The notes: generated by a model from the letters alone, not told the origin. Counted from the stretch's first letter, positions 47,874-57,968 are shown. The stretch: DNA of 64,000 nt from Photobacterium sp. CCB-ST2H9 (GCF_023151555.2 NZ_CP100426.1:372001-436000); one strand, 5' to 3'. Made by a program: numbers and translations.

Positions 47874-49043
47874 TTATCGGCTTTGTTCGAACAGCTCGCG
47901 GCCAATCAGCATGCGGCGAATTTCAGAGGTGCCCGCACCGATTTCATAGAGCTTGGCATCACGGAGCAGTCGTCCGGTCGGAAATTCGTTGATGTAGCCG
48001 TTACCACCGAGGATCTGAATGGCGTCCAGTGCCATTTGCGTCGCCAGCTCCGCACAGTACAGAATCGCACCGGCTGCATCCTGACGAGTGGTCTCACCCC
48101 GGTCACACGCGGCCGCAACGGTGTAGACATACGCGCGCGCCGCATTCATGCGGGTATACATGTCGGCAATTTTTGCCTGAATCAGTTGGAACTCACCGAT
48201 GGACTTCCCGAATTGTTTGCGGTCGTGAATATAGGGCAGGCAAATATCCAGACAAGCGCGCATGATTCCCAGCGGACCGGCTGCAAGCACAACCCGCTCG
48301 TAGTCCAGACCGCTCATCAGTACTTCAACCCCCTGATTGAGTTTCCCCAGCAGGTTTTCAGCCGGAACTTCACAGTTGTTGAACACGAGTTCGCAGGTGT
48401 TTGATCCCCGCATGCCCAGTTTGTCGAGTTTTTGCGCCCGGGTGAAACCAGGGAAATCGCGTTCAATAATAAACGCACTGATCCCACGGGATTTTGCCTG
48501 CGAATCAGTTTTGGCATAGACCACAAAGGTATGGGCATCCGGTCCGTTGGTGATCCACATTTTGTTGCCATTCAGGACAAAGACTTCGCCTTGTTTTTCG
48601 GCTTTCAGCTGCATGCTGACGACATCTGAACCCGCATTGGCTTCGCTCATTGCGAGTGCGCCGATGTGCTCGCCGCTGATCAGTTTGGGAAGGTATTTTT
48701 CTTTCTGTGCCTGCGTACCGTTCCGGTAGATCTGGTTGACGCACAGGTTGGAATGAGCGCCATAGCTCAGCCCGACAGAAGCGGATGCCCGGCTGATTTC
48801 TTCCATGGCGACAACATGGGCCAGATAGCCCATACCCGCGCCACCGAACTCTTCACTGACGGTGACCCCAAGTAAACCCATGTTGCCCAGTTTTTCCCAG
48901 AGGTGAGCGGGGAAAAGGTTGTCTTTATCAATCTGCTCGGCGAGTGGTGCAATGGCATCGGCGGCAAAATGATTGACATGCACACGGAGCATGTCCAGGG
49001 TTTCGCCCAAGCCAAAATTGAGCGGGGTAAACAGGTCTTTCAT
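47874..49043 (-). CDS. liuA: Isovaleryl-CoA dehydrogenase
   Basis: A 389-residue FAD-dependent acyl-CoA dehydrogenase. Family residues include [13 protein letters not shown] and [10 protein letters not shown]. The isovaleryl-type feature is clear: the catalytic Glu is placed in the helix [14 protein letters not shown] (E249), while the usual C-terminal position reads [11 protein letters not shown] with no Glu before GT. It oxidises isovaleryl-CoA to 3-methylcrotonyl-CoA, passing electrons to ETF. It is the first structural gene, 75 bases after liuR. GGGAGATGCT precedes the ATG. Confidence 0.96.
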   Translation of the reverse strand: MKDLFTPLNFGLGETLDMLRVHVNHFAADAIAPLAEQIDKDNLFPAHLWEKLGNMGLLGVTVSEEFGGAGMGYLAHVVAMEEISRASASVGLSYGAHSNLCVNQIYRNGTQAQKEKYLPKLISGEHIGALAMSEANAGSDVVSMQLKAEKQGEVFVLNGNKMWITNGPDAHTFVVYAKTDSQAKSRGISAFIIERDFPGFTRAQKLDKLGMRGSNTCELVFNNCEVPAENLLGKLNQGVEVLMSGLDYERVVLAAGPLGIMRACLDICLPYIHDRKQFGKSIGEFQLIQAKIADMYTRMNAARAYVYTVAAACDRGETTRQDAAGAILYCAELATQMALDAIQILGGNGYINEFPTGRLLRDAKLYEIGAGTSEIRRMLIGRELFEQSR

Positions 49044-49118
49044 AGCATCTCCCTTGTATCCGAATATTCGGATGAGTCATGAGATACAACTAAATTCTCA
49101 GGATGATCAGTGATTGTC

Positions 49119-49544
49119 TCAGCCTTCAAATTTCGACTGACTGTGATTGTTTTTTCTGTGCTTGCTGGTGTTGCTTTTGTCGTCCAGCGCCTGCTGGCAC
49201 CGTGCTTTTGCAGCATCCAGTTCCTGCATCAGGATATCGATATCATCTAACTGACGCTGGAGTTTTGATTGTTTCTCTTCGATGATTTTAATCATCTGGT
49301 GAAGCTGGCTATCACTCTGATTTGTATCATATAAATCAAAGAGTTCACGAATTTCAGCCAAAGACAATCCAAGCCGTTTCCCGCGAAGAATCAGCTTGAG
49401 CCGGATCTTATCCCGGCGTTGATAGACTCGGATTGTGCCGTCTCTTTCCGGCTGGAGCAGACCCACGTCTTCATAAAAACGAATACTGCGGGTGGTGATG
49501 CCAAATTCTTTTGCCAGCTCGCTGATCTTAAAGGTATCCACCAC
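49119..49544 (-). CDS. liuR: MerR-family regulator of branched-chain degradation
   Basis: About 141 residues from a GTG at 49544 with GGGAGGA upstream. The MerR HTH begins FKISELAKEFGITTRSIRFYEDVGLLQPERDG, followed by a long dimerisation coiled coil (SQLHQMIKIIEEKQSKLQRQLDDID) and a basic tail. No metal-binding cysteines are seen, consistent with LiuR, which senses a pathway intermediate. It heads the liuRABCDE operon and is divergent from the thiolase/valine operon across a pair of MerR-type promoters. Confidence 0.93.
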   Translation of the reverse strand: MVDTFKISELAKEFGITTRSIRFYEDVGLLQPERDGTIRVYQRRDKIRLKLILRGKRLGLSLAEIRELFDLYDTNQSDSQLHQMIKIIEEKQSKLQRQLDDIDILMQELDAAKARCQQALDDKSNTSKHRKNNHSQSKFEG

Positions 49545-49680
49545 ACTGCTGTCCTCCCGATGTTCGTAAATGCGGGACTGAAAAGCAACCTCGTCAGAGT
49601 GAGACCAGAACACGGCGGTTTATCCGGAAATGGCAACAATTCTGTACGCTGATCAATCAATATTGTTGTGCTGTTGTTTC

Positions 49681-49724
49681 TTAACGTTTACGTAAATGTT
49701 AGTGCTATGCTTACGTAAACGTCA
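49681..49724. promoter_or_regulatory. Twin divergent MerR-type promoters with LiuR operators
   Basis: Plus strand: -35 TTAACG (49681-49686), a 19-base spacer holding TTTACGTAAA, and -10 TATGCT (49706-49711). Minus strand: -35 TTGACG (49719-49724), a 19-base spacer holding TTTACGTAA, and -10-like AACATT. The two units are inverted copies of the pattern TTRACGTTTACGTAA. A 19-base spacer is the hallmark of MerR-activated promoters. The first serves the valine operon and the second liuR-liuABCDE. Confidence 0.8.
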
Positions 49725-49744
49725 AGAAAAGCGGAGCCTGGAAA

Positions 49745-51010
49745 ATGGAAACCAGCACCAGTTCAACTGCAGTATCTTCATCTGAGAAAGAAGTGTGGAT
49801 CGTCTCAGCCAAACGTACCCCTTTAGGCAGTTTTCAGGGGCAGTTTTCGTCGTTGTCCTCCCCGACATTAGGGGCTTATGCCATCAAAGGTGCCCTCGAG
49901 AGTATCGGGGTTTTTACCGATGAACTTTTCCCGGGCAAGGCCGATGGTCTCCGGATCGATGAAGTCCTGATGGGGTGTGTTCTGCCTGCCGGATGTGGTC
50001 AGGCGCCTGCACGTCAGGCAGCGCTCAACGCCGGGCTGCCAATTTCGACCGGTTGTGTGACGGTGAATAAAGTTTGTGGTTCAGGAATGAAAACTGTGAT
50101 GCTTGCCGCAGATATGATTCGTGCCGGCAGTATTCAGACGGCAATCGCCGGTGGGATGGAAAGTATGACCAACGCCCCTTATCTGCTGAAGCAGGCCAGG
50201 GGCGGTTTTCGTTTAGGGCACCAGACTACGCATGATCATCTGTTTCTGGATGGTTTGCAGGATGCCTATGAAGGAGAACTCATGGGGGTTTACGCCCAGC
50301 AGATTGCCGATGCCAAGCAATTCAGCCGGGAAGCCATGGATGAATGGGCTGCGATGTCCGTACAGCGTGCCTGTCAGGCGATTGAATCCGGGGCGTTTGA
50401 GCAGGAAACCTGCCCTGTCGTGATCGCGGATCGAAAAGGTGAGCACCTGGTTAAAGTGGATGAGCATCCGGGAGAAGTTGATCCGGCCAAGATCCCCAAA
50501 CTGAAGCCTGTTTTTGCCAAAGACGGCAGTGTGACTGCTGCAAACTCCAGTTCTATCGCCGATGGCGCGGCAGCCTTACTGCTGATGGACAGCGACACAG
50601 CCCAACAGCATGGGTTTGAGCCGCTGGCGATTATTCGCGGTCAGTCGACCCATGCCCGTCTCCCGTCTGAATTCACCGTTGCTCCGGTGGATGCCATCCG
50701 GCAGTTGCTTGAACAGCTGCAATGGCAAACGGATGACGTGGATCTCTGGGAGATCAATGAAGCTTTTGCCGTCGTCACGCAAATTGCGGTCCGTGAGTTG
50801 CAACTGGATGCCAGCAAAGTAAATATTCACGGCGGGGCCTGTGCTCTGGGTCATCCGATTGGTGCCAGCGGCGCCCGCATTATCGTCAGTTTGATTCATG
50901 CACTGCGCCGCAAGCAACAGGCGGGTGAACCGGTCAGCCGGGGCATCGCATCCTTATGTATCGGTGGTGGCGAAGCAACCGCCGTCGCGATTGAACTTCC
51001 GGCTCAGTAA
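49745..51010 (+). CDS. Acetyl-CoA acetyltransferase (thiolase)
   Basis: A 421-residue degradative-type thiolase. The active-site cysteine is in [11 protein letters not shown] (C111), the His region is [16 protein letters not shown], and the second Cys region is [11 protein letters not shown]. It is somewhat longer than typical thiolases because of extra residues at both ends and a loop near 60. It should cleave acetoacetyl-CoA, the product of leucine degradation once activated, or 2-methylacetoacetyl-CoA from isoleucine. It is first in the plus-strand operon, divergent from liuR, with the MerR-type promoter directly upstream. CGGAG precedes the ATG. Confidence 0.93.
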   Translation: METSTSSTAVSSSEKEVWIVSAKRTPLGSFQGQFSSLSSPTLGAYAIKGALESIGVFTDELFPGKADGLRIDEVLMGCVLPAGCGQAPARQAALNAGLPISTGCVTVNKVCGSGMKTVMLAADMIRAGSIQTAIAGGMESMTNAPYLLKQARGGFRLGHQTTHDHLFLDGLQDAYEGELMGVYAQQIADAKQFSREAMDEWAAMSVQRACQAIESGAFEQETCPVVIADRKGEHLVKVDEHPGEVDPAKIPKLKPVFAKDGSVTAANSSSIADGAAALLLMDSDTAQQHGFEPLAIIRGQSTHARLPSEFTVAPVDAIRQLLEQLQWQTDDVDLWEINEAFAVVTQIAVRELQLDASKVNIHGGACALGHPIGASGARIIVSLIHALRRKQQAGEPVSRGIASLCIGGGEATAVAIELPAQ

Positions 51011-51086
51011 ATTCCAACTCAGTAATAAATTCGCACCTGGTCGCTGTATCACCAGCAATGGAAATGACAGTTTAGAGGACGTGAAA

Positions 51087-52583
51087 ATGATTGAGAGAGT
51101 ACCCCTGTTCATTGATGGCCAATTCCGTCAGTCACAGTCAGAAGAATGGATTGATGTGACCAACCCGGCTACCAATGAAGTGATTGCCCATTTGCCGTGT
51201 GCATTAACATCGGAAATGGATGAGGCGATTGCCAGCGCAAAAAGAACCTTCGAGAAGTGGAAAAATGTGCCGGTGCCTGAGCGTGCCAGGCTGATGCTGA
51301 GTTATCAGCAACTTCTCAAAGCACATCATGACGAACTGGCTTGTCTGCTTTCCAGCGAGACGGGCAAAATTCTTGCCGATGCCAAAGGCGATGTCTGGCG
51401 AGGCATTGAAGTGGTGGAACAGGCCGCCAATATTGCCAGCCTGATGATGGGTGAATCCAGTGAAAATGTTGCAAATAATATCGACACATACTCCCTGACT
51501 CAGCCGCTGGGTGTCTGCAGTGGGATTACTCCGTTTAATTTTCCGGCCATGATTCCGCTCTGGATGTTCCCGCTGGCGATCGCGGCCGGGAATACCTTTG
51601 TGCTGAAACCTTCTGAGCAGGTGCCGCTGACTTCGGTCAGATTGGCAGAGCTGTTTGAGCAGGCAGGGGCGCCTCCGGGCGTGCTGCAATTGGTTCACGG
51701 GCGTAAAGCACAGGTTGATCATTTGCTGGAGCATCCGGATATCCGCACGGTTTCATTTGTGGGTTCTGTGCCGGTGGCGCGCTATATCTACCAGACAGGA
51801 ACACACCACCTGAAACGCGTTCAGGCATTTGCCGGGGCGAAAAACCATCTGGTGGTGATGCCGGATGCGAACAAACAACAGGTGATTAATAATCTGGTCG
51901 GTGCGTCAGTCGGTGCGGCGGGCCAACGCTGCATGGCGATTTCCGTTGCGGTTTTTGTCGATGGGGCCAAAGACTGGATTCCTGAACTGAAAGAAGCCAT
52001 GGCGAAAATGAAACCCGGCGGATGGGATGAGGAAGACGCGGCTTACGGTCCGTTAATCAATCCGGAAGCCAAAGCCCGTGTGCTGCGGTTGATTCAGGAA
52101 GGGAAAGCGCAGGGGGCCGTGTGTGAACTCGACGGCAGTGATTGCACGGTGAAAGATTATCCGGCAGGTAACTGGGTGGGACCAACGCTGTTCAGCGGTG
52201 TAACACCGGAAATGAGCATTTACCGTGAAGAGATCTTCGGACCGGTTCTGGTCTGTGTGGAAGTGAGTTCACTGGAAGAAGCCATCGCACTGATCAATGA
52301 CAACCCGTACGGTAACGGGACCTCGATCTTTACGGCCAACGGTGCGGCAGCCCGGAAGTTCCAGCATGAAATTCAGGTCGGCCAGGTCGGGATTAACGTG
52401 CCGATTCCGGTGCCGCTGCCATTCTTCTCTTTTACCGGCTGGCGGGGCAGTTTTTATGGTGATCTGCATGCTTACGGGAAACAAGCCGTGCGTTTCTTCA
52501 CTGAAACGAAAACGGTGACTGCACGTTGGTTTGATGACGATATTCCGAAAGGCCCGAACCTGACGATTAACATCGATCATTAA
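51087..52583 (+). CDS. mmsA: Methylmalonate-semialdehyde dehydrogenase (CoA-acylating)
   Basis: A 498-residue aldehyde dehydrogenase. The ATG at 51087 follows GAGGAC. Family motifs are [28 protein letters not shown] and the catalytic cysteine in GQRCMAIS (about C282). The last step converts methylmalonate semialdehyde to propionyl-CoA with NAD and CoA. Length is typical. It follows the thiolase gene by 76 bases in the same orientation and is the terminal enzyme for the valine branch encoded alongside. Confidence 0.96.
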   Translation: MIERVPLFIDGQFRQSQSEEWIDVTNPATNEVIAHLPCALTSEMDEAIASAKRTFEKWKNVPVPERARLMLSYQQLLKAHHDELACLLSSETGKILADAKGDVWRGIEVVEQAANIASLMMGESSENVANNIDTYSLTQPLGVCSGITPFNFPAMIPLWMFPLAIAAGNTFVLKPSEQVPLTSVRLAELFEQAGAPPGVLQLVHGRKAQVDHLLEHPDIRTVSFVGSVPVARYIYQTGTHHLKRVQAFAGAKNHLVVMPDANKQQVINNLVGASVGAAGQRCMAISVAVFVDGAKDWIPELKEAMAKMKPGGWDEEDAAYGPLINPEAKARVLRLIQEGKAQGAVCELDGSDCTVKDYPAGNWVGPTLFSGVTPEMSIYREEIFGPVLVCVEVSSLEEAIALINDNPYGNGTSIFTANGAAARKFQHEIQVGQVGINVPIPVPLPFFSFTGWRGSFYGDLHAYGKQAVRFFTETKTVTARWFDDDIPKGPNLTINIDH

Positions 52584-52606
52584 GACTGAACCGACGGAGT
52601 AAGGCG

Positions 52607-53761
52607 ATGGATTTTGAACTGAATGATGATCAGCGCGCGTTTGCTGAGGCTGCAAGGCAGTTTTCTCAGGAACAATTGCTGCCGATGGCGGCGAGCTGGG
52701 ATGAAACCTCAACATTCCCGAAAGATGTGCTCAGACAGGCTGGAGAAATGGGGTTTCTCAGCCTCTATACCCCGGTAGAGTCCGGCGGAATGGGGCTGAG
52801 CCGGTTGGATGCCTCGATCATTTTCGAACAACTGGCGATGGGCTGCACTTCAACAACAGCTTTTATGACCATTCACAACATGGTGACCTGGATGATCGCG
52901 AGCTTTGCTTCCGGGCAGGCCCGTTCGGAGTGTATTTCGAAATTAATCACAGGTGAGTGGCTGGGTTCTTATTGTCTGACGGAAGCCAACGCAGGTTCAG
53001 ATGCGGCATCTTTGACGACCCGGGCAGAACGGAAAGGGGATCACTATGTGATTTCGGGGGCGAAGGCCTTCATTTCCGGGGCGGGTGATACCGATGTGCT
53101 GGTTGTGATGGCCCGTACGGGAGAGAACGGAGCCAATGGGATCTCTGCCTTTATCGTGCCTGCGGATGCTGATGGCATCAGTTATGGCCGAAAAGAGCCG
53201 AAGCTTGGCTGGCATAGTCAGCCAACCCGTGCCGTCTCATTCGACAGTGTGAAGGTTCCGGTCCATTACCGCTTGGGCGAGGAAGGCGAAGGTTTCCGAT
53301 TCGCGATGAAAGGGCTGGATGGCGGACGGATCAATATCGCCACTTGCTCTGTCGGTACAGCGCAGCAGGCGCTCAATCTGGCCCGACAGTATATGACTGA
53401 GCGGAAGCAGTTTGGCAAACCTATCGCACAGTTTCAGGCGCTGCAGTTCAAACTGGCTGATATGGCGACTGAACTTGAAGCGGCGCGGCAGCTGGTCCGG
53501 TTTGCGGCATCCAAGCTGGATAAGGGCGATCCGGAAGCTACAGCGTACTGTGCGATGGCAAAACGCTTCGCGACGGATGTTGGGTTTACGGTCTGTGATC
53601 ATGCCCTGCAGCTTTATGGTGGTTACGGGTACATTCAGGATTATCCGATCGAACGTCATTTCCGGGATGTCCGGGTGCATCAAATTCTGGAAGGAACAAA
53701 CGAAATCATGCGCTTGATCATCGCGCGTCGTTTATTAAGTGAGGATACTGGACTGCTTTGA
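52607..53761 (+). CDS. Acyl-CoA dehydrogenase, probably isobutyryl-CoA
   Basis: A 384-residue FAD acyl-CoA dehydrogenase. The canonical catalytic Glu is present in HQILEGTNEIMR (E362), unlike LiuA. The signature YCLTEANAGSDAAS and the family's C-terminal YGGYGYIQDYP are visible. In this operon it should oxidise isobutyryl-CoA to methacrylyl-CoA, matching the human ACAD8-like C-terminus. 2-methylbutyryl-CoA from isoleucine is a possible second substrate. GGAGTAAGG precedes the ATG; the gap from mmsA is 23 bases. Confidence 0.92.
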   Translation: MDFELNDDQRAFAEAARQFSQEQLLPMAASWDETSTFPKDVLRQAGEMGFLSLYTPVESGGMGLSRLDASIIFEQLAMGCTSTTAFMTIHNMVTWMIASFASGQARSECISKLITGEWLGSYCLTEANAGSDAASLTTRAERKGDHYVISGAKAFISGAGDTDVLVVMARTGENGANGISAFIVPADADGISYGRKEPKLGWHSQPTRAVSFDSVKVPVHYRLGEEGEGFRFAMKGLDGGRINIATCSVGTAQQALNLARQYMTERKQFGKPIAQFQALQFKLADMATELEAARQLVRFAASKLDKGDPEATAYCAMAKRFATDVGFTVCDHALQLYGGYGYIQDYPIERHFRDVRVHQILEGTNEIMRLIIARRLLSEDTGLL

Positions 53762-53887
53762 ATAACTCTGATGTCTTCTCACGGCTGCCATGCTCGTTCT
53801 TCCGGGTGTGGCAGCCGTGCGAATGAAGGTTATCGGCACTCAGTCCAGTTGCCTTGCATGGATCTCAACCCAAAAAGGATGGGCGTT

Positions 53888-54682
53888 ATGCACGCACTGA
53901 CACAAACAAGTGGTCCGATTGAAGTTGAAATTGATGGCCATGTCGCGGTACTGACCATGAATAACCCGCCAGCCAATACCTGGACGGCGGACAGTCTGAA
54001 TCAGCTGAAGGCTCTGGTCAAAGCACTGAATGAAGACAAAAACATTTATGCCCTGGTGCTGACCGGCAAAGGAGAAAAGTTTTTCTCTGCCGGCGCAGAT
54101 TTGAAACTGTTTGCCGAGGGCGATAAGGCGGTTGCAGCCGATATGGCGTTTTGTTTTGGTCAGGCTTTTGAAACTTTGTCTGATTTTCGCGGTGTATCTA
54201 TCGCTGCCATCAATGGCTATGGCATGGGCGGCGGGCTGGAAGTTGCATTGGCGTGTGATATCCGTATTGCGGAAGCGCATGCGATCATGGCATTGCCGGA
54301 AGCGAGTGTTGGCTTGCTGCCTTGTGCGGGCGGGACACAGAACCTAGCCTGGCTGGTGGGCGAAGGCTGGGCCAAGCGGATGATTTTGTGTGGCGAGCGG
54401 GTTAGCGCCTCACAGGCACTGGATATCCGTCTGGTTGAAGAAGTCGTCGCGACGGGACAGTCTCTGGAGACTGCGAAAAAGTTGGCTGCTGAAGTCGCGC
54501 ATCAGTCGCCAACTGCCGTGACGGCATGTAAATCGCTGATTCAGAATGCCCGGTTTGCCCCATTACATCAGGGATTAATTCAGGAAAGGGAACGTTTTAT
54601 CCGCCTGTTTGATACATTGGATCAACGGGAAGGGGTCCGGGCGTTTTTTGAAAAACGTCCTCCGGTATGGAAAAACGAATAA
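53888..54682 (+). CDS. Enoyl-CoA hydratase (methacrylyl-CoA hydratase role)
   Basis: A 264-residue crotonase. The ATG at 53888 is preferred because AAAAAGG precedes it by nine bases; the frame opens 39 codons earlier. Motifs are GEKFFSAGADLKLF, GYGMGGGLEVALACDIRI with the first catalytic Glu, and the PEASVGLLPCAGGTQ segment. It hydrates methacrylyl-CoA to 3-hydroxyisobutyryl-CoA by context. It lies between the acyl-CoA dehydrogenase and hydrolase genes. Confidence 0.93.
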   Translation: MHALTQTSGPIEVEIDGHVAVLTMNNPPANTWTADSLNQLKALVKALNEDKNIYALVLTGKGEKFFSAGADLKLFAEGDKAVAADMAFCFGQAFETLSDFRGVSIAAINGYGMGGGLEVALACDIRIAEAHAIMALPEASVGLLPCAGGTQNLAWLVGEGWAKRMILCGERVSASQALDIRLVEEVVATGQSLETAKKLAAEVAHQSPTAVTACKSLIQNARFAPLHQGLIQERERFIRLFDTLDQREGVRAFFEKRPPVWKNE

Positions 54683-54748
54683 TAACGGCAGATAAATGCT
54701 GATCAGCGAATGATGGACCATCCTGCCATTCGCGTGCATGGAGTGAAC

Positions 54749-55909
54749 ATGACTGGAACAATGACTTTTAGCGAACTTGAGTGTGGGCGCGGCAAGCGAA
54801 TTGGTATTGCGGCAATTGATAACCCTTCCTCCTTAAATGCACTCACATTAGAGATGCTGCGACAGCTCAGTGCCCGTCTGGCTGAATGGGAAAAGGATGA
54901 TCAGATTGCGTGTGTGTTTTTACACAGTGACCATGCGAAAGCATTCTGTGCAGGCGGGGATGTACGGGCCATTTACAAAGCGATGGTTGAAGCTGAATCG
55001 CATAAAGAAGCGGGTGAGGCCGGAGCGTCACCAGAGTCTTTCCTGACCGAATATTTCAGCGTCGAATACCGGTGTGATTATCAGATTCATCAGTTTAAAA
55101 AGCCGTTGATTGCCTGGGGTGAAGGGATCGTTATGGGCGGTGGGATCGGGCTGTATATCGGTGCTGGTCATCGGGTCGTGACCCCATCCAGCATGTTAGC
55201 CATGCCTGAAATTTCCATTGGTCTGTACCCTGATGTTGGCGGTACCTGGTTTCTGAATCAGTTGCCGGCAGGCGTCGGTCTGTTCTTAGGGTTGACGGGT
55301 GCACGGGTGAACGCAAGTGATGCGCTGGACCTGAAAATGGCCGATCATATTCTGCTGGCGGAACATAAGTCGGCTGTTTTTGAAGCGTTACAGGCAATTG
55401 ACTGGCAAAGCGTGCCGGACGCGGATCAGGCTGTGTCTGATTGCCTTCGTGAATTTGCAGAATCGGCAAAACGCGACTGGCCGCCAAGCCAGATGATTCC
55501 TTACTTCCCTCAGATTCAGGCAGCTTCGGTTGGCCGTAATCTGGAAGAAATTTGCCAGCAGATCATGGCGATTGATGGCTTAGGCACCTGGCTTGAAACC
55601 GCGAAGTCAAACTTGAAACATGGCAGCCCGGTTTCTGCGCATATCTGTTACCGGCAACTGAAAGGGTATCGCGACCTGACGCTGGCCGATTGTTTCCGTC
55701 TGGAACTGGGTTTGTCGGTGAGATGCGGATTGCTGGGCGAGTTTCAGGAAGGCGTTCGCGCGCGTCTGATTGATAAGAGCGGAGAACCCACATGGCTCTT
55801 TTCTGCTGTTTCTGCAGTCGATGAAAGTGTGATTGATGATTTATTTGCGCCAATGTGGCAAGCCTCTGAACATCCATTGGCAGACTTAGGTGCGGAATCA
55901 ATGTCCTGA
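54749..55909 (+). CDS. 3-hydroxyisobutyryl-CoA hydrolase
   Basis: A 386-residue crotonase-superfamily thioesterase. The start MTGTMTFSELEC follows GGAG; the frame opens 13 codons earlier. Family marks are AFCAGGDVRAIY, GIVMGGGIGLYIGAGHRVV and MPEISIGLYPDVGGTWFLNQL. It is much longer than hydratases because of a C-terminal extension, as is usual for this hydrolase. It frees 3-hydroxyisobutyrate from CoA, so the next step (MmsB) can act on the free acid. Confidence 0.94.
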   Translation: MTGTMTFSELECGRGKRIGIAAIDNPSSLNALTLEMLRQLSARLAEWEKDDQIACVFLHSDHAKAFCAGGDVRAIYKAMVEAESHKEAGEAGASPESFLTEYFSVEYRCDYQIHQFKKPLIAWGEGIVMGGGIGLYIGAGHRVVTPSSMLAMPEISIGLYPDVGGTWFLNQLPAGVGLFLGLTGARVNASDALDLKMADHILLAEHKSAVFEALQAIDWQSVPDADQAVSDCLREFAESAKRDWPPSQMIPYFPQIQAASVGRNLEEICQQIMAIDGLGTWLETAKSNLKHGSPVSAHICYRQLKGYRDLTLADCFRLELGLSVRCGLLGEFQEGVRARLIDKSGEPTWLFSAVSAVDESVIDDLFAPMWQASEHPLADLGAESMS

Positions 55910-56038
55910 GATTGTGAAATACTCAGGATGTTTCCGCCTGAATTGAAATTGCAGCGAGTTGTTGGGGGAGTATTGTTCGCCCCTTAGTTGTACCTGCATC
56001 ACTGCACCACAGATTGAAGATCTGAAAAGGAGTGTGTT

Positions 56039-56950
56039 ATGGCGACAACGATTGCGTTTATCGGGCTGGGCAATATGGGCAGCCCGATGGCGAGAAACTT
56101 ATTAAAAGCGGGTTGTCATGTGAAGGTTTTTGACCTGAATATGGAAGCGGCCCGCAAGCTGGAAGCCGATGGTGCAGTTGCGGCAGCGAACCTGAAAGAG
56201 GTCGTCGCTGGTGCGGACACTGTCATTACGATGTTGCCGGCCGGGCAGCATGTTCACGATGTCTACCTGGGACCCAAAGGTCAACCTGAGCAAGGATTGT
56301 TCGCCATGGTTGCCCCGGGTACTTTTCTGATTGATTCCTCAACGATTGATCCGGCGACGGCAAAAGAAGTCGCAAAATATGCCGAGCAGCATCAGTTCGA
56401 ATTTGTGGATGCGCCTGTGTCTGGCGGGGTGGCCGGGGCTGAAGCCGGTACGCTGACGTTTATTGTCGGCGGAACGGATTCTGCATTTCACCGGGCTGAA
56501 GCTGTCTTGCAATATGTCGGGAAGAATATCTTCCATGCGGGTCAGGCTGGTGACGGACAGATGGCAAAAATCTGTAATAACCTGATGCTGGCGGTGCAAA
56601 TGGCGGGTGCCTGTGAAGCATTGAACTTAGGGATCGAAAACGGTCTGGATCCGAAAGTGCTGTCAGACATTATGTTACAAAGCTCGGGCCGTAACTGGGT
56701 GCTGGAACTTTATAACCCTTGTCCGGGCGTCATGGAAAATGCACCGGCCAGCAAAGGTTATCAGCCCGGATTTATGAGTAAGCTTATGCTCAAGGATCTG
56801 GGGCTTGGCATGGATGCAGCACTGCAGAGCCAGTCCGCGGTCCCGATGGGGACACTGGCTCGGAACCTTTACGCTTTCCATAATGCGAACGGGAACGAGC
56901 TTCTGGATTTTTCGAGTTTGTTTGAGTTCTATCAGCGTCAGCAAAAATAA
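56039..56950 (+). CDS. mmsB: 3-hydroxyisobutyrate dehydrogenase
   Basis: A 303-residue NAD-dependent beta-hydroxyacid dehydrogenase. The nucleotide motif is FIGLGNMGSPMARNL, the substrate region DAPVSGGVAGAEAGTL, and the catalytic-lysine helix MAKICNNLMLA. It oxidises 3-hydroxyisobutyrate to methylmalonate semialdehyde, the MmsA substrate. AAAGGAGTGTGTT precedes the ATG. Length is typical. The 129-base gap before it is the longest in the operon and could hold a minor promoter. Confidence 0.95.
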   Translation: MATTIAFIGLGNMGSPMARNLLKAGCHVKVFDLNMEAARKLEADGAVAAANLKEVVAGADTVITMLPAGQHVHDVYLGPKGQPEQGLFAMVAPGTFLIDSSTIDPATAKEVAKYAEQHQFEFVDAPVSGGVAGAEAGTLTFIVGGTDSAFHRAEAVLQYVGKNIFHAGQAGDGQMAKICNNLMLAVQMAGACEALNLGIENGLDPKVLSDIMLQSSGRNWVLELYNPCPGVMENAPASKGYQPGFMSKLMLKDLGLGMDAALQSQSAVPMGTLARNLYAFHNANGNELLDFSSLFEFYQRQQK

Positions 56951-56977
56951 GTGTATGCAGCATTCAGGGAGTTCAAT

Positions 56978-57736
56978 ATGGATATTAAAAATTCTGTCAT
57001 TGCAATCACTGGCGCAGGTCAGGGACTGGGACAAATGATGGCGATTACCCTGGCTCAGGCCGGGGCCGATCTGGCTTTGATTGATATGAATCCGGAAGGT
57101 TTGGCACAGACCCGTTCACAGTGTCAGATGCTCAGCAGTAAAGCGTTAACGTATCAAGTGGATGTTACGCAGGAAGATCAGGTCGAGCGAGTTTTCGATC
57201 AGATCATTGAGGATTTTGGTCAGCTGGATGGGCTGGTGAATAATGCCGGGATTCTTCGTGACGGATTACTGGTCAAAGTGAAAGATGGCGCGATCAGTAA
57301 AATGTCGCTGGAGCAGTTTAATGCGGTGATGACAGTGAATGCTACGGGGACATTTCTTTGTGGTCGCGAAGCAGCAGCCCGCATGATACAAACTAAACGG
57401 CCCGGCGCTATTATCAATATCTCCAGCGTTGCCCGTGCGGGTAATTTCGGACAGACCAACTATGCTGCTTCCAAAGCGGCCGTCGCAACGATGGCTGTTT
57501 GCTGGGCAAAAGAGCTGGGCCGTTTTGGTATCCGGGCTGCGGCGATTGCACCAGGTGTCGTCTGGACTGCTATGGCTGATCAATTACCTCAGGAAGCGAT
57601 TGAGCGCTTAGAAAAAATGATTCCGCTGGGCCGGGTGGGGCAATCAACAGATATCGCAAATGCTGTGAAATATATTCTGGAAAATGATTACTTTACCGGT
57701 CGAGTTCTTGAAGTGGACGGTGGTATGCGGATGTAA
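56978..57736 (+). CDS. SDR-family oxidoreductase of the valine/isoleucine operon
   Basis: A 252-residue FabG-like short-chain dehydrogenase. The start MDIKNSVIAITG follows GGGAG. Motifs are TGAGQGLG, NNAG and YAASK, with the serine in NISSVA. Equivalent genes close the similar Shewanella operon. A 3-hydroxy-2-methylbutyryl-CoA dehydrogenase role (isoleucine branch) is attractive but inferred. It is the last gene of the plus-strand operon, 27 bases after mmsB. Confidence 0.9.
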   Translation: MDIKNSVIAITGAGQGLGQMMAITLAQAGADLALIDMNPEGLAQTRSQCQMLSSKALTYQVDVTQEDQVERVFDQIIEDFGQLDGLVNNAGILRDGLLVKVKDGAISKMSLEQFNAVMTVNATGTFLCGREAAARMIQTKRPGAIINISSVARAGNFGQTNYAASKAAVATMAVCWAKELGRFGIRAAAIAPGVVWTAMADQLPQEAIERLEKMIPLGRVGQSTDIANAVKYILENDYFTGRVLEVDGGMRM

Positions 57737-57770
57737 AAGCCATCCCATCCTGTTCAAGGAAGGTGAGTAA

Positions 57771-57790
57771 ACGGGCCAGTTATGGCCCGT
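57771..57790. terminator. Hairpin after the valine operon
   Basis: ACGGGCCA/TGGCCCGT is a perfect 8-bp stem with a GTTA loop. The T-rich flank is on the minus-strand side (TTTACT), so it terminates the small minus-strand gene best and may slow plus-strand transcripts from the valine operon. Confidence 0.6.
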
Positions 57791-57899
57791 AAACGATCGC
57801 GTAAAGTGCTAAGCCCCCGCCAATGACCAGCATGAGCAAAGACAGGTAAACGGTGAATTGAGTCAGCACCGACAGCCATTTTTGTTTCGTTTTTTGCAT
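57780..57899 (-). CDS. 39-residue small membrane protein
   Basis: A 39-residue reading frame from ATG (57897-57899) to TAA (57780-57782). The N-terminus is basic (MQKTKQKW) and one hydrophobic segment (LLMLVIGGGLALYAIVY) spans most of the rest. Positive-inside topology and a terminator-like hairpin at the stop codon support a real small protein of the single-TM kind often linked to membrane complexes. No clear ribosome-binding site was seen. It lies between the valine operon and a LysR gene. Confidence 0.5.
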   Translation of the reverse strand: MQKTKQKWLSVLTQFTVYLSLLMLVIGGGLALYAIVYGP

Positions 57900-57968
57900 C
57901 TTGAAGTTTGTCGTTCACAATCAATTGACACCGCGCACCATGCCATATTTCAGCCAGGCAGGCGAGTG

